Source of the DNA: Gilliamella sp. wkB308
GTDB lineage: Bacteria; Pseudomonadota; Gammaproteobacteria; Enterobacterales; Orbaceae
Direction of reading: 5' to 3'
DNA: 64,000 bases
Assembly (NCBI RefSeq): GCF_001690185.1
Contig: NZ_LZGN01000007.1
Coordinates: 1-64,000, forward strand
The position numbers and the translations under genes were made by a program. Shown here piece by piece: positions 27,440 to 38,230 of the stretch. The notes under the pieces are model-generated. The model made no database searches. It saw only the letters and a program-made list of their open reading frames with translations, and was not told the origin of the DNA. Numbering within the stretch: position 1 is the stretch's first letter; each line of letters opens with the position of its first letter.

Positions 27440-28549
27440 CTAGTCTTCGATAAAATACCAATAGCCTTTGTTAACTAAGTCCAAAATGACCTTTAAAGTC
27501 GATTCATCTTCCAGTTGTTCATAATAAAGCTCTTCTTCTTGGCATAAAAGATCAATAACAGGCATCGGCAAATGGATTTTTTCACCATGAATATAGCCAT
27601 AATCACCTACTTTTAGAATGCGTATGCTCGGTACTCGGCACAGATTATTAGTTTTTAAAAGCGAGACAAATTCATCAAATTGGTATGGTGGCTCGACAGG
27701 AACAATATTTAATTCATGCATTGGAATAGTAATGTGTTTACCAAACCAATCGTTAAAAAGTTTAGGTGTTCTAACCAATTCAATTATCTGGTTTTGTAAT
27801 TTTTCTAATTCATAGGATTGTATTCGATAGGAATCTTTGGGTAATGTTAAATTGGGATCTTGATAAAATATACCATTCGGTAGGTTGTCGATAACATAAT
27901 CGGCAAAACCACTTAATAGTTCTTGAGATGTTTGCGTTCTAAACCCGACAGAATAACTTAGCGATTCGCCAATTGAAACACCATTATGTGGAAAGCCTAT
28001 TGGTATATATAGAATATCGCCTGCTGTAATTTCTTCATCAATGATAGGTTGATAGTTTTCAACATGAAGTAACGCTTTATGAGCACTAAATTGTTTATAA
28101 TGCTCATTGCGGTCGCCAACCTGCCAACGTCGGCATCCTTTACCTTGAATGATAAATACATCATAGTTGTCAATATGAGGCCCCACGCCTGCTTTATCTG
28201 TTGCGTAAGAAATCATCAGATCTTCAAATTGCCATTGTGGCAGGCATTTGAAAGGTTCAACTAATGTAGCTGCTTGTTCATGCCAGTGGTCAACTGCTTG
28301 TACCAGCAAACTCCAATGGTTTTCATCTAAGTGGCTAAAGTCAATGAAAGGACCAAATTGGGCATCCCATTTCCCATTTTTGTTGGTGACTATTCGGCTA
28401 TCAATCTCTTCTTCCATCGCTAAACCTGCAAGTTCTTCAGGTGTGATAGGATCAACAAAATGTTTAAAAGCATCACGTAAAATAACTGGCTTTTTTTGCC
28501 AATAATTCGTTAAAAAATCATCCCAATCTATGGTTAACTTATTACTCAT
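27440..28549 (-). CDS. roxA: Ribosomal protein L16 arginine 3-hydroxylase
   Basis: A 369-residue JmjC-type Fe(II)/2-oxoglutarate oxygenase of the YcfD/RoxA family, which hydroxylates an arginine of ribosomal protein L16. The N-terminal YWQKKPVILRDAFKHF is typical. Iron ligands are in GPHIDNYDVFIIQG (HxD) and the later His in IPIGFPHNGVSIGE. The C-terminal winged-helix part begins at about residue 210. Its start overlaps the TatD gene by eight bases, making it the last gene of lapA-lapB-tatD-roxA. Confidence 0.92.
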   Translation of the reverse strand: MSNKLTIDWDDFLTNYWQKKPVILRDAFKHFVDPITPEELAGLAMEEEIDSRIVTNKNGKWDAQFGPFIDFSHLDENHWSLLVQAVDHWHEQAATLVEPFKCLPQWQFEDLMISYATDKAGVGPHIDNYDVFIIQGKGCRRWQVGDRNEHYKQFSAHKALLHVENYQPIIDEEITAGDILYIPIGFPHNGVSIGESLSYSVGFRTQTSQELLSGFADYVIDNLPNGIFYQDPNLTLPKDSYRIQSYELEKLQNQIIELVRTPKLFNDWFGKHITIPMHELNIVPVEPPYQFDEFVSLLKTNNLCRVPSIRILKVGDYGYIHGEKIHLPMPVIDLLCQEEELYYEQLEDESTLKVILDLVNKGYWYFIED

Positions 28550-29324
28550 GTAACGCCCCTTGTAAATTAAATAATTGACAAAAGTTATTCGTTGTTTGTC
28601 GTGCTATCTTGTCTATAGAAACACCTTTCAATACCGCTAAATAGTCAGCAATTTCACGAACATAAGCTGGCTGGTTTTCTTTCCCTCGATAGGGAACAGG
28701 TGCTAAATAAGGTGAATCGGTTTCAACTAAAATACGATCCATTGGGACATATCTGGCAACTTCACGTAATGATTCAGCATTCTTGAAGGTGATAATGCCC
28801 GAAAAAGAGATATAAAAACCGATATCTAGCAATTGTTTGGCCGTATCGATATCTTCGGTAAAACAGTGTAAGACCCCAGAGTGAACATGCTCATCTTTTA
28901 AGATTCTTAAGGTATCTTGGCGTGCATTGCGTGTATGAACGATGATAGGTTTATTGAGTTTACGACCTAACCGAATATGTTCTTTAAAGTTTGCTTGTTG
29001 TTGTTCAAGGTTATCTTGTTGATAGTAATAATCAAGCCCAGTTTCACCCAGCGCAATTACATTATCTTGGCTTGCCAATGCCTCAAAGCGATTGGCGTCA
29101 TAGATCTCTTCTTCTATATTAAGAGGATGAATACCGCATGAAAATGAGCACTGTTTAGTATAGGGTTTTAAAAAATCTCTCATCGATTCATAGCCTGAAA
29201 GCGTGGTTGCTACACTTAAGCAGTGTTTAACATCGTGACGTATTGCGTCTTGCAATACGTCATCAATCGATTTGTTGCTAAAATCTAAGCTATCTAAATG
29301 GCAGTGAGAATCAATTAAATACAT
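28542..29324 (-). CDS. ycfH: TatD family metal-dependent hydrolase (YcfH type)
   Basis: A 260-residue TIM-barrel hydrolase of the TatD DNase superfamily. Metal ligands appear in IDSHCHLDSLDF (HxH), ALGETGLDYYY (Glu), PIIVHTRNA (His), GVLHCFTED (His) and LVETDSPYLAP (Asp). Length and motifs match E. coli YcfH more than TatD itself. Spacing of 12 bases from lapB suggests co-transcription. Confidence 0.9.
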   Translation of the reverse strand: MYLIDSHCHLDSLDFSNKSIDDVLQDAIRHDVKHCLSVATTLSGYESMRDFLKPYTKQCSFSCGIHPLNIEEEIYDANRFEALASQDNVIALGETGLDYYYQQDNLEQQQANFKEHIRLGRKLNKPIIVHTRNARQDTLRILKDEHVHSGVLHCFTEDIDTAKQLLDIGFYISFSGIITFKNAESLREVARYVPMDRILVETDSPYLAPVPYRGKENQPAYVREIADYLAVLKGVSIDKIARQTTNNFCQLFNLQGALHE

Positions 29325-29336
29325 ATAAAGCTCTTA

Positions 29337-30515
29337 TTAATTATCTGAATGTTGTTCAAAATCACGAACAGGTTTTATGGTTGACCAAGAACGACAAGCA
29401 GGGCATAGCCAGTAAATCGAGTTGACCGTAAACCCACATTTAATACAGCGATAATTAGGGACGGTTTTGATCTGTTCGCCAACCATCTTACGTAAAAGTG
29501 AAAGACTTTCTTTTGCTCGACCTTCTTCGGCATCGGCTACGTGGTAATTCATCAATCGATAAAACCCTTTTAAATTAGGGTGTTTGAGTAATTCCCGATA
29601 CATGTAGTTTTGAGCTGCATCAAGTCCACTTTGTTTTTCGACTATATCTGCAAGCATTAATTCAGCAACGTTGCCACTATCTTGATCAACGCATAATTGT
29701 AGAAATTGTTTAAACTGTTCGGGTTGATTTAATTCTAAATAACATGTTTTTAATAAAGGTAATGCCTCACCGATGAAGGCTTTATCTTGTGTTAAAATTT
29801 GTTTGAATGATTCAATGGCTTGTTCCTTCTTGTTTTGTCTCATTAATACCCGACCCAGCATGAGCGAGGTACGCGCACATTTTGCATCTGCGGCGGCTGA
29901 TTTTTGTAACAAGTTATAAGCTTTTTCCATATCATCAGCAGACATAGCAATAGTGGCTAACTCGCAATAAAATTGCGCAATATCCGTTTTGTATTTAATG
30001 TTACCTAATCTGACTAATTTGGTGGCTGCATTAATCGCATTGATCCATTCACTGGTTGATTGATAGATGATAATCAATTGTTGTAGTGCATATTGTTGAA
30101 AATCATCTTCGTCAATTAATTGTAAAAACATTTCTTCGGCACGATCATAAAAACCAGCAACCATATAATCTCGCCCTAATTGCTGGATTGCTAAAAGGCG
30201 TTGTTCGAACGTCAATGCTGAACTTTCCATTAAAGATTGATGAATGCGTATCGCTCTATCAACTTCACCACGTGAGCGGAATAAATTTCCTAAAGTTAAA
30301 TGAGCCTCAAGAGTGCTGTCATCTTCTTTTAACATATCCAAAAACAAATCAACAGCTTTATCTTTTTGATTTGATAAAAGAAAGTTTAAACCATCAACAT
30401 ATTCGCGCGATAGCCGGTTGGATTGGTTTAAATATTTTTGTTTTGCATTTCTGTCCCCCATATACCAACCGTAAGCGGCTGCAATAGGTAGTAACAGAAA
30501 TAACAGTTCAAACAT
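29337..30515 (-). CDS. lapB: Lipopolysaccharide assembly protein LapB (YciM)
   Basis: LapB limits LPS synthesis by presenting LpxC to the FtsH protease. The 392-residue protein has an N-terminal membrane anchor (LLFLLLPIAAAYGWYMG), a series of TPR helices (about residues 35-340) and a C-terminal rubredoxin-like metal knuckle with CIKCGF and CPACRSW. It follows lapA by 12 bases, as in E. coli. Confidence 0.95.
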   Translation of the reverse strand: MFELLFLLLPIAAAYGWYMGDRNAKQKYLNQSNRLSREYVDGLNFLLSNQKDKAVDLFLDMLKEDDSTLEAHLTLGNLFRSRGEVDRAIRIHQSLMESSALTFEQRLLAIQQLGRDYMVAGFYDRAEEMFLQLIDEDDFQQYALQQLIIIYQSTSEWINAINAATKLVRLGNIKYKTDIAQFYCELATIAMSADDMEKAYNLLQKSAAADAKCARTSLMLGRVLMRQNKKEQAIESFKQILTQDKAFIGEALPLLKTCYLELNQPEQFKQFLQLCVDQDSGNVAELMLADIVEKQSGLDAAQNYMYRELLKHPNLKGFYRLMNYHVADAEEGRAKESLSLLRKMVGEQIKTVPNYRCIKCGFTVNSIYWLCPACRSWSTIKPVRDFEQHSDN

Positions 30516-30527
30516 AATCGTCTATTC

Positions 30528-30833
30528 TTAATTAATTTTTGTTAATGTTGCTTTTTGATTCATTGCGATATCTTCATCATACTTTTTTTGTAATTTGTTT
30601 AGTTGGCGTTTAGTTGATGAGTGTTGTAATTTCGATTTCAAAAAGAAGTAACCCGTAACAAACCAACCTACCAGAAAACCACTGCCAAATAAGATTGCCA
30701 GCAGAACAGATAAGCGTAATTCTGATTTAGCAACTAAATAGTTAAATGTCACTACTTGATCATTGGCTGCACCTAAAGCAATAGACAATGCAAAAATAGC
30801 AATAATCAATATAATCGATAAAATTAATTTCAT
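30528..30833 (-). CDS. lapA: Lipopolysaccharide assembly protein LapA (YciS)
   Basis: A 101-residue inner-membrane protein with two helices (about residues 2-22 and 41-65), the NDQVVTFNYLVAKSEL linker typical of the family and a charged C-terminal coiled coil. It is the first gene of the lapA-lapB group, downstream of pgpB. Confidence 0.92.
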   Translation of the reverse strand: MKLILSIILIIAIFALSIALGAANDQVVTFNYLVAKSELRLSVLLAILFGSGFLVGWFVTGYFFLKSKLQHSSTKRQLNKLQKKYDEDIAMNQKATLTKIN

Positions 30834-30959
30834 AATGTTGACCTTTCTTTTTTTAATACTTTTTATTCTTTATTGTTATCCATTTATTGGTTAAACAACC
30901 TGTTACCGATTTATTTGAAGGCATTAAATCGCTTAGTAACGCAAAAACTAGGTAAATGA

Positions 30960-31685
30960 TTACGTTACTATATGCCATTTTTTAGCATAAAAATAGCAGA
31001 TTAATGCAATACCCCAACCAATGATGACGGATAATATTAAATCTATAGGTGTATGCATACCGAGTAATAATCGACTTATTTCAATTAATACCGTCCATAT
31101 CACAATCAAGGATATAAAAATATAATTACGCCTGAAGTTGAGTAGCACAATGGCTAAAAAAGCAAATGTTGCTGCAAATAGTGTATGACCAGAGGGAAAA
31201 GAATACCCTGTTTCATTTTGCCAGTGTTTGGATAACCAATTCGGTATTGTAGATGAATTGATTAATGATTCTTTGATAAAAGCGGCTCTTTCTGGCTTGG
31301 TTAATGAATAAAAATATTGGTCAGTTGTATTATGTTCTTTTGTTATCCATAAGACATAAGGTCTTGATTCTGCTGTTTGTGATTTTATGATAGATTTTAT
31401 CACTTGTCCGCTGAGGACAGCACTCACGAGAACTAACCATACTAATACAATCTTTTTGAACTTTTTATCTGTTTTGCTGACTAGTAAAGCACAAAATAAA
31501 ATGAAGTAAAATATTGATGTTATTATTGCCCATGGGTAACTTGCTGTTTCAGTAACCCAAAAAAAATATTCTGATTTATCGTTCAATGTGTCTGGTAGCC
31601 AATGCCAATTTATGACTATAATAAACAATGGTACGATTAAAAAAATAGCCAATGTAGCTATTGTTTTTTTTATAACTAACCCCAT
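30960..31685 (-). CDS. pgpB: PgpB-type membrane phosphatase (PAP2 family)
   Basis: A 241-residue membrane phosphatase acting on phosphatidylglycerophosphate and undecaprenyl pyrophosphate in its E. coli relative. The three PAP2 motifs are present: [22 protein letters not shown] and [13 protein letters not shown]. About six membrane helices are visible. The ribA-pgpB-lapAB arrangement matches enterobacteria and supports PgpB over other PAP2 members. Confidence 0.9.
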   Translation of the reverse strand: MGLVIKKTIATLAIFLIVPLFIIVINWHWLPDTLNDKSEYFFWVTETASYPWAIITSIFYFILFCALLVSKTDKKFKKIVLVWLVLVSAVLSGQVIKSIIKSQTAESRPYVLWITKEHNTTDQYFYSLTKPERAAFIKESLINSSTIPNWLSKHWQNETGYSFPSGHTLFAATFAFLAIVLLNFRRNYIFISLIVIWTVLIEISRLLLGMHTPIDLILSVIIGWGIALICYFYAKKWHIVT

Positions 31686-31787
31686 TTAAAAACTCAATTA
31701 AGCATATTGTGCTGTCTATTTTATCATAGATGTGGTTTATTTTTAATAGATTCTCGTTTATGTTATTCATTTAATACGGAGATAATA

Positions 31788-32393
31788 ATGCAATTAAAAC
31801 ATGTCGCACAAGCGAAGCTACCAACACCATGGGGTTGTTTCACTATGGTAGGTTTTGAAGAAATTGCAACTGGCAAGGATCACGTCGCATTAGTGTTTGG
31901 TGACATTTCAAAGGCAACCTCTGTTTTAACCAGAGTGCATTCTGAGTGTTTAACGGGTGATGCGTTATTTAGTTTACGGTGTGATTGTGGTTTTCAATTA
32001 GAAGCAGCTTTAAAACAAATTGCGAAAGAAGGTCAAGGAATTTTAATCTATCATCGGCAAGAAGGGCGTAATATCGGTTTATTAAATAAAATTAGAGCTT
32101 ATGCGCTGCAAGACCAAGGACTTGATACGGTGGAAGCAAATGAGCAGTTAGGATTTGCAGCTGACGAGCGTGATTTTAAACTTTGTGCTGATATGCTGAC
32201 ACTGCTTGGTGTATCACAAATTCGTTTATTGACGAATAATCCTGAAAAGATAAGAGTATTGGAGCAAGCTGGAATTCAAGTTACGGAAAGAGTTCCTTTG
32301 GAAGTGGGCGAGAATCCAAATAACGAACACTATTTAGAAACCAAGGCTAATAAAATGGGGCATTTGCTTCATCTTCATCACTGCGACCATTAA
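31788..32393 (+). CDS. ribA: GTP cyclohydrolase II
   Basis: First step of riboflavin synthesis, opening the GTP ring. I start at ATG 31788 (ACGGAG upstream), giving 201 residues, close to the E. coli 196; the frame extends to 31707 but the added residues have no family counterpart. Zinc Cys ligands lie in [17 protein letters not shown], and [18 protein letters not shown] carries the GTP-binding Arg/Gly motif. Divergent from pgpB. No FMN riboswitch is evident upstream. Confidence 0.96.
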   Translation: MQLKHVAQAKLPTPWGCFTMVGFEEIATGKDHVALVFGDISKATSVLTRVHSECLTGDALFSLRCDCGFQLEAALKQIAKEGQGILIYHRQEGRNIGLLNKIRAYALQDQGLDTVEANEQLGFAADERDFKLCADMLTLLGVSQIRLLTNNPEKIRVLEQAGIQVTERVPLEVGENPNNEHYLETKANKMGHLLHLHHCDH

Positions 32394-32476
32394 ACACATT
32401 TAACATTATTGATGATTGATAAAATGTGACATAAAAATGGTCGACAATAATTAAAGCAAACGTAGTTGACATAATT

Positions 32477-32515
32477 AAACCTCAAAAAATAAGTGATGTT
32501 TTTCGAGGTTTTTTT
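32477..32515 (+). terminator. Terminator after ribA
   Basis: AAACCTC and GAGGTTT form the stem base, extended by A-T pairs, and are followed by a T run, about 85 bases past the stop. Confidence 0.75.
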
Positions 32516-32597
32516 AGATTTGCGTACTATTTTGTTATGCAATAGACATCAAGTATAGTGCTGGATTAATCACTATTAATAGCAGAATTAAAAAGTA

Positions 32598-32786
32598 TTA
32601 TTCCTTATCAATTCTTAGCTCACCACCATTTGCTAGCTGATCTTTGGATAATTCGTGCATAATAATTTGTACCGCTTCAGGCTTACAATTAAGCGTTTGA
32701 ACAATCGCGTCCGTTATGCGTTTAGCCATTTCTCTTTTTTGTTCAATAGTACGACCTTCTAAAAAATCGATGGTTACATTTGGCAT
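32598..32786 (-). CDS. 4-oxalocrotonate tautomerase family protein
   Basis: A 62-residue member of the 4-OT family. After removal of Met the first residue is the catalytic Pro (PNVTIDFLEGRTIEQKREMA). The family works by keto-enol tautomerisation, but no catabolic pathway is present, so the substrate is unknown. It follows luxS by nine bases and is likely co-transcribed with it. Confidence 0.87.
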   Translation of the reverse strand: MPNVTIDFLEGRTIEQKREMAKRITDAIVQTLNCKPEAVQIIMHELSKDQLANGGELRIDKE

Positions 32787-32795
32787 AACAAACTC

Positions 32796-33311
32796 CTAGT
32801 GACTCATTGTGGCAAGTTGAGCATCGGTTAAGGCAATATCTTGATTATGGCAAATACCGATACCTGAGTGAATAATCGTTTCAGCAATAGCCTTGGCTTC
32901 ATCCAATGAATGCATTTTATACGTGCCACATTGGTATTCGTTTAATTCGGGTATCTGGTTTTGTGATTTTACATTGAGGACATCATGCATGGATTTTAGC
33001 CAAGCATCAACAACGAGCGATTCATCTGGTTGACCGATTAAACTCATGTAAAACCCTGTGCGACATCCCATAGGCGAGATATCAATAATTTCAACAGTAT
33101 CACTGTTAAGATGATCGCGCATAAACCCTGCAAATAGGTGTTCTAAAGTATGTATCCCTTTTTCGGGTAATAAGGCTTGGTTGGGAATAGTAAAACGAAG
33201 ATCAAAAACGGTAATGTTATCGCCTTTTGGCGTTACCATTGTCTTTGCAACGCGGACGAAAGGGGCTTTCATTTTAGTGTGATCAACTTTAAAACTATCT
33301 AATAATGGCAT
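32796..33311 (-). CDS. luxS: S-ribosylhomocysteine lyase (autoinducer-2 synthesis)
   Basis: Splits S-ribosylhomocysteine into homocysteine and DPD, the AI-2 precursor. I use the ATG at 33311, after AAGGAGAAA, giving the standard 171 residues beginning [14 protein letters not shown]; the open frame to 33368 adds residues with no family match. Metal ligands are in [10 protein letters not shown] (HxxxH) and GICHN, and MGCRTGFYM holds the catalytic Cys. It lies 63 bases after ligA. Confidence 0.97.
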   Translation of the reverse strand: MPLLDSFKVDHTKMKAPFVRVAKTMVTPKGDNITVFDLRFTIPNQALLPEKGIHTLEHLFAGFMRDHLNSDTVEIIDISPMGCRTGFYMSLIGQPDESLVVDAWLKSMHDVLNVKSQNQIPELNEYQCGTYKMHSLDEAKAIAETIIHSGIGICHNQDIALTDAQLATMSH

Positions 33312-33374
33312 AAATTTCTCCTTGGTGTTGAGTTGCCAGTTATAGTATCTATAACTGGACAAGTCCAAACAATC

Positions 33375-35546
<2,172 letters not shown>

Positions 35547-35590
35547 CTAGTTAACAATCGGATCTGAATCTTTTTATTTCCCGTCCATTT

Positions 35591-35612
35591 ACCACCAACT
35601 AATGTTGGTGGT
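35591..35612. repeat. Perfect inverted repeat between zipA and ligA
   Basis: ACCACCAAC / GTTGGTGGT with a four-base TAAT loop, 29 bases past the zipA stop. No T run follows on the minus strand, so it may be an RNA stabiliser or a weak terminator. Confidence 0.6.
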
Positions 35613-35640
35613 AGCTGATAAAATTATTGTCATATTTTGA

Positions 35641-36603
35641 TTATATTTCGTTGCATGCTTTTTTGATGCGTTCTTTGTAGCTATCGATTTTTTGTGGTGT
35701 TAGCATGTGTTGGGAATCATCTAAGACAACACCATTCACATCATCGGCTATACGTTGAGCTGTTTGTAACATAAGTTTGAAATTTTGCTGATTGTTTCCT
35801 TGTGTCGGTGCAATCATAAAAATTGAAACGCCAGGCGTGGTAAATTCGTGCATGGTTTCAGGATCCAAATAGCCTGGATTAACCATATTTGCTAGACTAA
35901 ATAAAACAGGGCCGTTACCCGCAGGATCGACATGGCGATGAAAAATTCGCATATCACCAAATTGAAAACCTGATTGCATAATACTGGCAAGTAATACATC
36001 ACCTTGTAATAATCTCCCATTAATGCCTGTAACATTTAGCACAATGATTTCTGTTTTATCTTCTTCTTCATGGTTGATGTTTACTTTTTCAGATTCATGA
36101 TGGTTAGCTGAGGATTCAGCGTTTAAAACTTTGTTTTGCTCAACAGGTTCATCTTCATGAATTCCTTCATTTATTGTGATTGTTTCTGTTTTTTCAAGGT
36201 GACTTTCTGTTTCGACTTTTTCTTCTAATGGTTCATTTTCAAACAGATCCTGATTAAGATTAACAACTGGCTCAGGGATAGTATCTTCTTCTGGTTCGTC
36301 TATCGGTTGATGACTAAATAAATCCTCTTGCTGAGGAGAAGCTTCTTTTTCAATGATCTCAACGGCGTCAACATGCGGTGTCGTTGTTTTTTTATTTTTG
36401 GGGTTAATCAGTATTACATCATCTTCTTCTATTTCATCCATATAAATGTCTGTTTGCTGTTGAGCAATAGGGTTAATATTCCTTTTTTTATCTGAATTAA
36501 ACAGAGAAGAACGTTCCTTTTTATTAATCCATAATCCATGTATCAATAATGCAATAATGACCAAGGATGCAATAACAATCAGAACAATACGTAAATTATC
36601 CAT
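35641..36603 (-). CDS. zipA: Cell division protein ZipA
   Basis: Membrane anchor for FtsZ at the division septum. From ATG 36603 the protein has 320 residues: an N-terminal helix (NLRIVLIVIASLVIIALLIHG), the charged WINKKERSSLF segment that follows the helix in other ZipA proteins, a long acidic Pro/Glu-rich linker (about 40-185) and the C-terminal FtsZ-binding domain with VLNVTGINGRLLQGD and DMRIFHRH. The ATG at 36612 adds MVI but leaves no room for the GAGATG ribosome site. Confidence 0.95.
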   Translation of the reverse strand: MDNLRIVLIVIASLVIIALLIHGLWINKKERSSLFNSDKKRNINPIAQQQTDIYMDEIEEDDVILINPKNKKTTTPHVDAVEIIEKEASPQQEDLFSHQPIDEPEEDTIPEPVVNLNQDLFENEPLEEKVETESHLEKTETITINEGIHEDEPVEQNKVLNAESSANHHESEKVNINHEEEDKTEIIVLNVTGINGRLLQGDVLLASIMQSGFQFGDMRIFHRHVDPAGNGPVLFSLANMVNPGYLDPETMHEFTTPGVSIFMIAPTQGNNQQNFKLMLQTAQRIADDVNGVVLDDSQHMLTPQKIDSYKERIKKACNEI

Positions 36604-37014
36604 AATAACCATCTCAGAATTAAATTAAATAAAGACTCAAATCACTCAATAAAAGAATCGAATGAAGTGATTACGGAGTACCACAATGTAAAATAATTAC
36701 TTTTTCTTTGCAAATTAAAAAAAATTCAATTGATTGTCAGTACATAAACGCCTTTGATTGAATCATTTTATCAAGCCTAATTTTTTCGCACTAAAAATCA
36801 ATAAGCATATATTACTTTATTTCTGCCAATAATCATAATTATCGGTATATATTTTTTTATTAATAATGTTAGATTTTAATTTTTAGAACTCTGTGCTATT
36901 AACCTGTAAAGATACTTACAATTTATGCATATTTTTTGTAAAATCATCGGTTACTTTTAAATAAGATTTATAATTATTAAAAATAACAATTTTGTTGATT
37001 GAGGTCAATTTTAT
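36604..37014. other. Divergent control region between zipA and the RND pump
   Basis: About 410 bases of AT-rich DNA carrying the promoters of both neighbours. A TATAAT at 36969-36974 lies 41 bases before the adaptor gene, but no good -35 was found. No repressor gene such as acrR is present. Confidence 0.5.
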
Positions 37015-38211
37015 ATGAGATTTAACAAGCTATTACTCACCATTCCGGTAGCGCTCACCAGCTTATTTTTACTGTCAAGCTGCGATGATAACAAATCACA
37101 AGGCGGTAATAATCAGATACCAAAAGTTACGGTGTTTAAAGTAGAGCCATTGAATTACACCTTAAAGATTGGTTTACCTGGTCGAGTTGTCGCTTCGCAA
37201 ATTGCTGAAATTAGACCTCAAGTAAGTGGTATTGTTTTAAAACGAGAATTTGAAGAAAGTTCAAATGTAAAAGCAGGGCAATCACTTTATCAAATCGATC
37301 CGGCTATTTATCAAGCTAATTATGACAGTGCTGTTGCAAGTGTAGCTAGCGCAAAAGCTAATGCGAATATTGCCCAACTGACTTTAAAACGCTATGCAGG
37401 CTTATTAAAGACCAAATCCATTAGTCAGCAAGATTATGATAAAGCGGCGGCAGATGCTCAGCAGGCAGAAGCTAGTGTACTTGTTGCTCAAGCAGCTGAA
37501 CATACCGCTAAAGTTAATTTAGATTATACTAAAGTATATTCCCCTATTGATGGCTATATTGGTAAATCGAGTGTCACTGAAGGTGCATTAGTTTCAGCAG
37601 GTCAAGCGACAGCGTTAGCATTAGTTCAAAAACTTGATCCTATTTATGTTGATATGACTGAAGCAGCAACGCGTTACAATAAATATAATCAAGATCAAAA
37701 CGTGATTTTTGAACCAGCGCAAGGAAATAATGTTGAACTTTATTTTAATGACGGTTCGAAATATGACGTAGCAGGGAGTATCAAATTTTCTGATATGACA
37801 GTGAATGAAACGACAGGTACTGTTACCCTTAGATCAGAATTTCCAAATCAAGATGGCAAAATTTTGCCCGGTATGTTTGTCAAACCTCAATTGACTTTAG
37901 GTTATATTAAAAATGCAAAACTTGTTCCTCAACAAGGTATTACGAGTAATGGTAAAGGCCAATATACAGCAAAAATCCTAAAACCAGATAATACGATTGA
38001 ATATCGTCAAGGTATTCAAGTTTATACTGGTATCAATGGTTATTGGGTAGTGACGAAAGGTATTGATATTGGTGAACAAGTTATCACTACGGGTTTACTT
38101 AATTTAACGGCAGTTGAAATGGGTAAACCAATGACAGGCCAAATTGTTGGTGAACCAGCTACTCTTACTCAAGAACAGTTAGATAATATCATCAAAAACA
38201 GCGTGAAATAA
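37015..38211 (+). CDS. acrA: RND efflux periplasmic adaptor (AcrA type)
   Basis: A 398-residue lipoprotein adaptor linking the RND pump to an outer-membrane channel. The signal ends in lipobox LSSC at about residue 23. Order of parts: lipoyl half (RPQVSGIVLKREFEESSNVKAG), alpha-helical hairpin rich in Ala (about 95-170), second lipoyl half (DYTKVYSPIDGYIGKS), beta-barrel (about 215-310) and membrane-proximal domain. It precedes the pump gene by 19 bases. No TolC-like gene is in the window. Confidence 0.92.
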   Translation: MRFNKLLLTIPVALTSLFLLSSCDDNKSQGGNNQIPKVTVFKVEPLNYTLKIGLPGRVVASQIAEIRPQVSGIVLKREFEESSNVKAGQSLYQIDPAIYQANYDSAVASVASAKANANIAQLTLKRYAGLLKTKSISQQDYDKAAADAQQAEASVLVAQAAEHTAKVNLDYTKVYSPIDGYIGKSSVTEGALVSAGQATALALVQKLDPIYVDMTEAATRYNKYNQDQNVIFEPAQGNNVELYFNDGSKYDVAGSIKFSDMTVNETTGTVTLRSEFPNQDGKILPGMFVKPQLTLGYIKNAKLVPQQGITSNGKGQYTAKILKPDNTIEYRQGIQVYTGINGYWVVTKGIDIGEQVITTGLLNLTAVEMGKPMTGQIVGEPATLTQEQLDNIIKNSVK

Positions 38212-38230
38212 AACAGGGGTAGATTTAATT

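Noticed and set aside
31691-31787. Possible FMN riboswitch before ribA
   Set aside because: The gap to pgpB is too short and shows none of the conserved RFN-element blocks.
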